NCBI GenBank assembly: GCA_016212965.1
Contig: JACRDA010000057.1
Location: 1 to 36,524, forward strand
Length of the DNA: 36,524 nucleotides
Reading direction: 5' to 3'
Source: Myxococcales bacterium
GTDB lineage: Bacteria > Myxococcota_A > Polyangia > Polyangiales > Polyangiaceae
Shown here: positions 32,768 to 36,524 of the stretch, piece by piece
Numbering within the stretch: the first letter of the stretch is position 1
Layout of the letters: each line of letters begins with the position of its first letter
Position numbers and translations under genes: made by a program
Notes under the pieces: generated by a model
Told to the model about the DNA's origin: nothing
What the model saw: the letters and a program-made list of their open reading frames with translations, nothing else
The model's database searches: none

Positions 32768-33424
32768 ATGGGCGTGAAGAAGCTGGTGGATGGAATCTAC
32801 GGGTGGGCTGTCTTCTCGCAGGAGAAGCAGTACGACTTCAACTCGCTCTACTTGACGCTCGGGGACGAGGCCGTGCTCGTCGATCCGGTGCCGTTCACGG
32901 AAGAGGACGCCGCCGAGATGGAGAAGCTCGGCAAGCCCTCGACCATTCTCATCACGAACAAGGACCACCGCCGCGCGGCGCCCGAGGCCCGCAAGCGCTT
33001 CGGCGCGCGCATCCTCGTGCACGCGGCCGACGCCGCGGAGCTCGGCTGCGAGGCGGACGGCACCTTCGTGCACGGGGACCTGCTCTTCGGTTCCGTGCTC
33101 GTCGTGCACGTCCCCGACGCGAAATCGCCCGGCGAGTCGGCGCTCTGGCTCGCGAGCCGGCGCATTCTCATCGTCGGCGACGCGCTCATCGGCCGGCCCG
33201 AGGGCCGCCTCTCGCTCCTGCCCGACCTGAAATACAAGGACCCGGCCGCCGCGCGCCGCGGTGCCGCGCGCCTCGCCGGGCTCGACGCCGAGATCGTGCT
33301 GGTCGGCGACGGCACGCCCATCCTCTCGAATGGCCGCGCCGCGCTCGAGGCCTTCGCGCGCCGCTTCGGCGTCCTGCCGGCGCCGCCCCCGGGGCCAGCC
33401 GGCTCGCCCCCGCCGGGCTGCTGA
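32768..33424 (+). CDS. MBL-fold-like protein with degenerate metal site
   Basis: A 218-residue protein from ATG 32768; the ribosome binding site is weak. The start VDGIYGWAVFSQEKQYDFNSLYLTL and LVDPVPFTEEDAAEM follow the metallo-beta-lactamase fold. The canonical HxHxDH site is reduced to ITNKDHRRA: the two His are missing and only DH remains. Later FGARILVHAADAAELG, a basic-hydrophobic RILIVGDALIG and VLVGDGTPI correspond to the remaining fold. It is therefore probably not a standard zinc hydrolase and may bind one metal or none. It is divergent from the propeller lipoprotein gene, with 106 bases between. Role unknown. Confidence 0.75.
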   Translation: MGVKKLVDGIYGWAVFSQEKQYDFNSLYLTLGDEAVLVDPVPFTEEDAAEMEKLGKPSTILITNKDHRRAAPEARKRFGARILVHAADAAELGCEADGTFVHGDLLFGSVLVVHVPDAKSPGESALWLASRRILIVGDALIGRPEGRLSLLPDLKYKDPAAARRGAARLAGLDAEIVLVGDGTPILSNGRAALEAFARRFGVLPAPPPGPAGSPPPGC

Positions 33425-33459
33425 GCCCGGGCGCGAGCGCCGGTCAGGCGAGCGCGCCG

Positions 33460-33493
33460 GTCAGCCGAGCACGCTCGTCAGCCGAGCACGCTC
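33460..33493. repeat. 17-bp direct repeat at the 3' end of the enoyl-CoA hydratase gene
   Basis: Two adjacent copies of GTCAGCCGAGCACGCTC (33460-33476 and 33477-33493) duplicate the last codons and stop of the minus-strand gene (TSVLG, stop). It lies in the 53-base gap between convergent genes and looks like a recent tandem duplication. Confidence 0.8.
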
Positions 33494-34215
33494 GTCAGGG
33501 CGCCCTTCGCCGCGAGGATCGCCGCGACGAGGGCGCGCCGCTCGGCGAGCGTGGCCCCGCGCACGCGTGCGAGCGCGAGCTCGCGGTCCTGGCGCTTCAC
33601 GAAGGCGAAGGTCTCGGCGGGGCGCGCGGTCACCCTCTCGAGCCAGCGGCGCGCATCGGCGACGGGGTCGGGGACGAAGGCGTCGCCGAGCCCGAAGCCG
33701 AAGGCCTGCTCGGCCGGGTAGAGCTCGGCCGAGAAGCGCATGGCCCGCGCCGCCCGGCCGTCGAGGCCGTGCGTCACGATCTCGAAGGCCACGCGCGGGA
33801 AGGGCACGCCCACCTTGAGCTCGGTGAGCCCGACCTTGAGCTCGACGCCGCTCCGGAAGGCGAGGTAGTCGGCGGTCAGCGCGAGCACGAGCCCGCCCGC
33901 GATGGCGTGCCCGTGGACGCCGGCCGCGAGCGGCTTCGGGAAGGCGAAGGCCGCCTCGAAGGTCGCGTCGAAGAGCTCGAAGAAGCTCGAGGCCGCCCCG
34001 TCGTCGAAGCCCGTGAGCTCCTTCAGATCGAGCCCGGCCGAGAAGCACGAGCCCTCGCCGCGCAGGAGCACGCCGCGCACCGTGTCGTCCGCGGCGAGCT
34101 CGCGGTAGGCCGCGCCGAGCTCCGCGAGCAGCGCGCGCGACATGGCGTTGACCTTGGGCCGGTCGAGCACGAGCTCGGCGAGGCCGCCCTGCTTCGCGAT
34201 GCGGACGAAGGACAT
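33478..34215 (-). CDS. Enoyl-CoA hydratase/isomerase family protein
   Basis: A 245-residue crotonase-fold protein from ATG 34215, the usual family length. Oxyanion-hole segments are SCFSAGLDLKEL (about 56-67) and GHAIAGGLVLAL, and the catalytic-loop region is GLTELKVGVPFP, whose Glu matches a conserved acidic position. The start LVLDRPKVNAMSRAL is typical. It probably hydrates or isomerises an enoyl-CoA in fatty-acid or related acyl-CoA metabolism; the exact substrate is not readable. It lies 4 bases downstream of the PhaR-like gene on the same strand, so the two are co-transcribed. Confidence 0.92.
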   Translation of the reverse strand: MSFVRIAKQGGLAELVLDRPKVNAMSRALLAELGAAYRELAADDTVRGVLLRGEGSCFSAGLDLKELTGFDDGAASSFFELFDATFEAAFAFPKPLAAGVHGHAIAGGLVLALTADYLAFRSGVELKVGLTELKVGVPFPRVAFEIVTHGLDGRAARAMRFSAELYPAEQAFGFGLGDAFVPDPVADARRWLERVTARPAETFAFVKRQDRELALARVRGATLAERRALVAAILAAKGALTSVLG

Positions 34216-34219
34216 GGCG

Positions 34220-34858
34220 TCAGTGCCGGTGGCTCGCGAGGGCGGCCTCGAGCGCGGCGACGCGCTTCTCGAGCGCCTCGACCTCGGCCTTGAGCTCGTG
34301 CAGCTGCGCGAGCCCGGGCACGAGCGCGCGCACCCGCTCGTCGAGCGCGTGGCGCGAGCTCTCGACCAGCTCGTTCAGGCGCGAGCGCGTGGCCTTCTCC
34401 TCGCCGGCGCGCACGGCCGCGGCCTGCGCCTCGGCGGCCGTCGCCTCGGCGGCGGCCTGGTGTGCCTGGTGGGCCTCGTGCTCGAGCTCGGCCTCGGTCC
34501 TGCCCGTGCCGTCGTTCGCGCCGCCCGGGATGAAGCGCCCGATCGGCCCGCCCCGCAGCTGCGACAGGATGCGCTCTCCGCGCTCCTGCAGCAGGTTGCG
34601 CAAGGTCCCGAGCGGCACGCTGCGCGGCTTCGTCTTCAGATCCTCGCTGATGATGAGCGCGAGCGTGGCCTCGGTCTTGTCTTCCTTCGTCTTGTTGTCG
34701 ATGATGCGGACGTCCTCGCCGCCTCGCACCATCTCGCCGATCTGCTGCAGCGTGACGTACCGGCTGTCCTTGGTGTCGTACAGCTTGCGGTTCGAGTAAC
34801 GCTTGATGACGCGGGGCTCGCCGCCTCGCACCGGTGCGCCGTGGTTTTCGGTATCCAT
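34220..34858 (-). CDS. PhaR-like polyhydroxyalkanoate accumulation regulator
   Basis: A 212-residue protein from ATG 34858; a longer frame to 34915 lacks a site. The N-terminal domain is the PHB/PHA accumulation regulator DNA-binding domain: VIKRYSNRKLYDTKDSRYVT, then VRIIDNKTKEDKTEATLALI. A Gly-rich linker leads to an Ala/Glu-rich helical region and a C-terminal coiled coil (LKAEVEALEKRVAALEAAL). Known relatives repress phasin and polymer genes and bind polymer granules. Its partner in the same transcript is an acyl-CoA enzyme, in keeping with polymer or fatty-acid metabolism. No operator could be identified. Confidence 0.9.
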   Translation of the reverse strand: MDTENHGAPVRGGEPRVIKRYSNRKLYDTKDSRYVTLQQIGEMVRGGEDVRIIDNKTKEDKTEATLALIISEDLKTKPRSVPLGTLRNLLQERGERILSQLRGGPIGRFIPGGANDGTGRTEAELEHEAHQAHQAAAEATAAEAQAAAVRAGEEKATRSRLNELVESSRHALDERVRALVPGLAQLHELKAEVEALEKRVAALEAALASHRH

Positions 34859-34983
34859 CGTCTTCTGCTGCGAGTTGTCGGGGGCCCGATTGGACCACCC
34901 CCGGCCCACGCGCACAAGCTAGTCCCCCGCGCGGACATTTCCAAGCGAGCGCGCGCCCGCGCTCCGTCTGGGGGGTGCGGCCG

Positions 34984-35799
34984 ATGAGCGCCCCCGGCGC
35001 GCTGCTCGAGCTCGAGGGCGTGGGCGCGAGCTACGGCGGTCGCGCCGCGGCACCGCTCGTCGACCTCGATCTCGAGGTGCGGCCCGGCGAGGTGGTGGTC
35101 GTGCTCGGGCCGAACGGCGCCGGCAAGACGACGCTCGTGCGCGTCGCGGCGGGCCTGCTCGCGCCGTCCTGCGGCCGCGTGCGCCTCGGGGGCGAGGACC
35201 TCGCCCGGCTCGATCGCCGGGCCATCGCGCGGCGCATCGCCGTCCTGGCGCAGCGCTGCGAGACGCCGGCCGGCTTCAGCGTGCGCGACGTCGTCGCGAT
35301 GGGGCGCGCGCCCCACGTCGGCGGCTGGCTCCACCTCGCGCCCGCGGACGAGCGCGCCGTCGATGGCGCGCTCGCGCGCTGCCGCCTCGAGCCGCTCGCC
35401 GCGCGGCCGGCCGTCGAGCTCAGTCAGGGCGAGCAGAAGCGCGTGCACTTGGCGCGCGTGCTGGCGCAGGGCGCGCCGCTGCTCGTGCTCGACGAGGCGG
35501 CCGCGCACCTCGACGTGGGCCACGCGGCCATGCTCTACGCGCTCGTGCGCTCCGCGGTCGGGGCCGCGGCCGACGCCCCCGAGGGCGCGCCCGAGGCGAC
35601 GCCGCGCGCCTGCCTCGCCGTCGTCCACGATCTCGACGCCGCGCGCCGGCACGCCGACCGCGTCGTGCTCTTGAAGGAGGGCCGCGTGCTCGCGCACGGA
35701 CCGGTCGCCGAGGTCATGACGCCCGAGCTGCTCGGCAAGGCCTTCGACGCGCGCATCGTGATGGGCGAGCCCGGCTACGTGGCGTCGGGCGAGAGGTAG
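34984..35799 (+). CDS. ABC transporter ATP-binding protein (FecE/BtuD/HmuV-like)
   Basis: A 271-residue ABC ATPase from ATG 34984, with a G-rich ribosome binding site upstream. Walker A is GPNGAGKTT (42-50), the signature is LSQGE (146-150), a variant of LSGGQ, Walker B is LLVLDE (166-171), and the H-switch is VVHDLD. The sequence around SVRDVVAMGRAPH is characteristic of ATPases for iron-siderophore, heme or vitamin B12 uptake. An Ala/Pro/Glu-rich insert of about 20 residues lies between Walker B and the H-switch. No permease or binding-protein gene is in view; the downstream neighbour is a repeat region and an FHA gene on the other strand, so partners must lie elsewhere. Confidence 0.9.
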   Translation: MSAPGALLELEGVGASYGGRAAAPLVDLDLEVRPGEVVVVLGPNGAGKTTLVRVAAGLLAPSCGRVRLGGEDLARLDRRAIARRIAVLAQRCETPAGFSVRDVVAMGRAPHVGGWLHLAPADERAVDGALARCRLEPLAARPAVELSQGEQKRVHLARVLAQGAPLLVLDEAAAHLDVGHAAMLYALVRSAVGAAADAPEGAPEATPRACLAVVHDLDAARRHADRVVLLKEGRVLAHGPVAEVMTPELLGKAFDARIVMGEPGYVASGER

Positions 35800-35907
35800 C
35801 TGTTGGCCGTTAGCCGTTGGCCGTTGGCCGTTAGCCGTTAGCCGTTAGCCGTTAGCCGTTAGCCGTTAGCCGTTAGCCGCTAGCAGCTAGCAGTTCGCAG
35901 TTAGCCC
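35800..35907. repeat. Heptamer tandem array (GTTAGCC/GTTGGCC), about 14 copies
   Basis: A run of 7-base units, mainly CCGTTAG phase, begins right after the ABC gene's stop and degrades into GCTAGCA and GTTCGCA variants at its right end. It resembles the short tandemly repeated heptamers found in several bacteria. A related array in opposite orientation lies at 36177-36213. Confidence 0.9.
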
Positions 35908-35926
35908 GGATTCTCGGGGAAAGGGA

Positions 35927-36060
35927 CCACGAGTCAGTGAAAACTCGGCCCCGCAGGCAGGAGCAGGGGTCACAGGAAGGCGGTAGGGCGGGCAGCCGCC
36001 GCCACGAGTCAGTGAAAACTCGGCCGTGCAGGCAGGAGCAGGGGTCACAAGAAGACCAGA
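35927..36060. repeat. 75-bp-period direct repeat, two copies
   Basis: CCACGAGTCAGTGAAAACTC begins at 35927 and again at 36002, each followed by GGCAGGAGCAGGGGTCACA. Copies differ at a few bases. The stretch has no ribosome binding site or codon pattern of a gene. Confidence 0.85.
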
Positions 36061-36151
36061 AGACCAGAAGACCAGAGGATCAGAAGCCCAGCGTGTCGTC
36101 CCCGCGGCGCTGTCCCCAGCGCCGCCTTCTGCCCTTCTGTTCTTCTTGTGA
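36045..36151. repeat. 26-bp imperfect inverted repeat with GACCAGAA decamers
   Basis: Left arm 36045-36070 and right arm 36126-36151 pair at 23 of 26 positions around a 55-base loop. The left arm is made of AGAAGACC-type units that continue in the loop. Such a hairpin between a plus-strand gene and a minus-strand gene could terminate transcription from both sides. Confidence 0.75.
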
Positions 36152-36176
36152 ATCCTCTGGGAAATCCAACGGGAAC

Positions 36177-36213
36177 GGCTAACAGCTAACAGCTAACAGC
36201 TAACAGCTAGCCC
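36177..36213. repeat. Heptamer tandem array (GCTAACA), about five copies
   Basis: Five units of GCTAACA/GCTAGCC, the reverse-complement type of the array at 35800-35907. The TAG stop of the FHA gene (36207-36209) lies in the last unit, so the array encodes or abuts that gene's end. Confidence 0.9.
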
Positions 36214-36524
36214 CGGTACACGAGCACGACGTCCCCGACGGCGATCTCGTCCCCGTCCGATAGCCACGCGTCCTCGACGACCGCGCCGTTGACCTGCGTG
36301 CCGTTGCTGCGCGAGAGGTTCCAGAGCCGGTAGCGCCCACGCTCGGCCACGACGAGCGCGTGGCGCGCGCTCACGGTGCGCTCGGGCAGGTGGATGGCCG
36401 CGCACGGGTCGCGCCCGACGAGCAGGCGCGCCCGCAGGAGCAGGTAGCTCGCGCCGACGCGGAGCGGCGCGGAGCCGCGCGCGCGGGCCTCCTCGTCGAG
36501 CTCGCCCGACGCCGCGCGCACCAC
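36207..36524 (-). CDS. FHA-domain protein, N-terminus beyond the window
   Basis: The C-terminal 105 residues of a protein whose start lies past base 36524. A forkhead-associated domain is clear: LLVGRDPCAAIHLPERTVSARHALV carries the conserved Gly-Arg and Ser-x-x-His, and LWNLSRSNGTQVNG is the second conserved block. FHA domains bind phosphothreonine peptides and pair with Ser/Thr kinases, common in myxobacteria. The upstream part (SAPLRVGASYLLLRARL) is a normal FHA lead-in. What else the protein contains cannot be seen. Confidence 0.9.
   Translation of the reverse strand: MVRAASGELDEEARARGSAPLRVGASYLLLRARLLVGRDPCAAIHLPERTVSARHALVVAERGRYRLWNLSRSNGTQVNGAVVEDAWLSDGDEIAVGDVVLVYRG

Noticed and set aside
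30536..33109. 857-residue minus-strand open frame
   Set aside because: Out-of-frame shadow of the beta-propeller lipoprotein, ending in array C.
35937..36182. 81-residue ORF in the intergenic repeat region
   Set aside because: It is made of the 75-bp direct repeat and decamer repeats, with no ribosome binding site and no protein-like composition.

Overview
This window is very GC-rich (about 70% by eye, not counted). It carries Cys-rich lipoproteins, a PhaR-type PHA regulator, FHA and secreted beta-propeller proteins, and very large STAND/CHAT/trypsin signalling proteins. That mix suggests a multicellular deltaproteobacterium, most likely Myxococcota and perhaps Polyangiales; this is inferred from gene content, with no rRNA or other phylogenetic marker present. 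No tRNA, rRNA, insertion sequence, transposase or CRISPR array was seen.

Left part (1-10.6 kb): an accessory region of small genes, remnants and frameshifted genes. It opens with the 3' part of a PLD(end)-helicase-S24-DUF3427 gene with a one-base frameshift. Next come a small unknown gene, a lone AbrB/MazE-type antitoxin with an operator-like palindrome, a DUF6930-like protein with a VNLPS repeat, a broken NYN-domain remnant, a YhcG/DUF1016 nuclease, an ASCH gene with a small partner, a frameshifted HEAT-like/SEC-C protein, a pRiA4b ORF-3-like protein and a Cys-rich lipoprotein.

Centre (11.0-30.4 kb): the main interest, a compact nine-gene locus that looks like a protease-wired NTPase conflict (defence or programmed-death) system. 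One trypsin-like protease gene (11031-12098) faces a minus-strand operon whose genes overlap by 4 bp each, in the order trypsin-alpha/beta hydrolase, AAA ATPase, STAND ATPase, trypsin-DRGH nuclease. Diverging from it is a plus-strand operon: CHAT-NTPase, pseudocaspase-nSTAND1-TM-WD40, zinc phospholipase C-like protein, CHAT protease. The set contains three trypsin-like proteases, two CHAT proteases, one apparently dead caspase fold, four P-loop NTPase modules, and nuclease, lipase-like and phospholipase-like effectors. The inferred logic is that NTPase switches sense a trigger, proteases relay it, and hydrolases attack nucleic acid and membranes.

The locus is bracketed by two arrays of the same roughly 49-bp hairpin repeat (10672-10868 and 30436-30633), in the same orientation and about 19.76 kb apart. 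A variant array of the same design lies at 7567-7891. These hairpins are a distinctive, apparently unnamed repeat family.

Right part (30.6-36.5 kb): ordinary chromosomal genes. They are a lipoprotein beta-propeller, a degenerate MBL-fold protein, an enoyl-CoA hydratase/isomerase and PhaR-like regulator pair, an ABC ATPase of the iron/B12 type, a complex intergenic repeat region of heptamer arrays with a nested inverted repeat, and the C-terminus of an FHA-domain protein running off the right edge.

Several genes are broken by a single base, mostly an apparent one-base deletion in GC runs. Read-level checking is needed before calling them pseudogenes.
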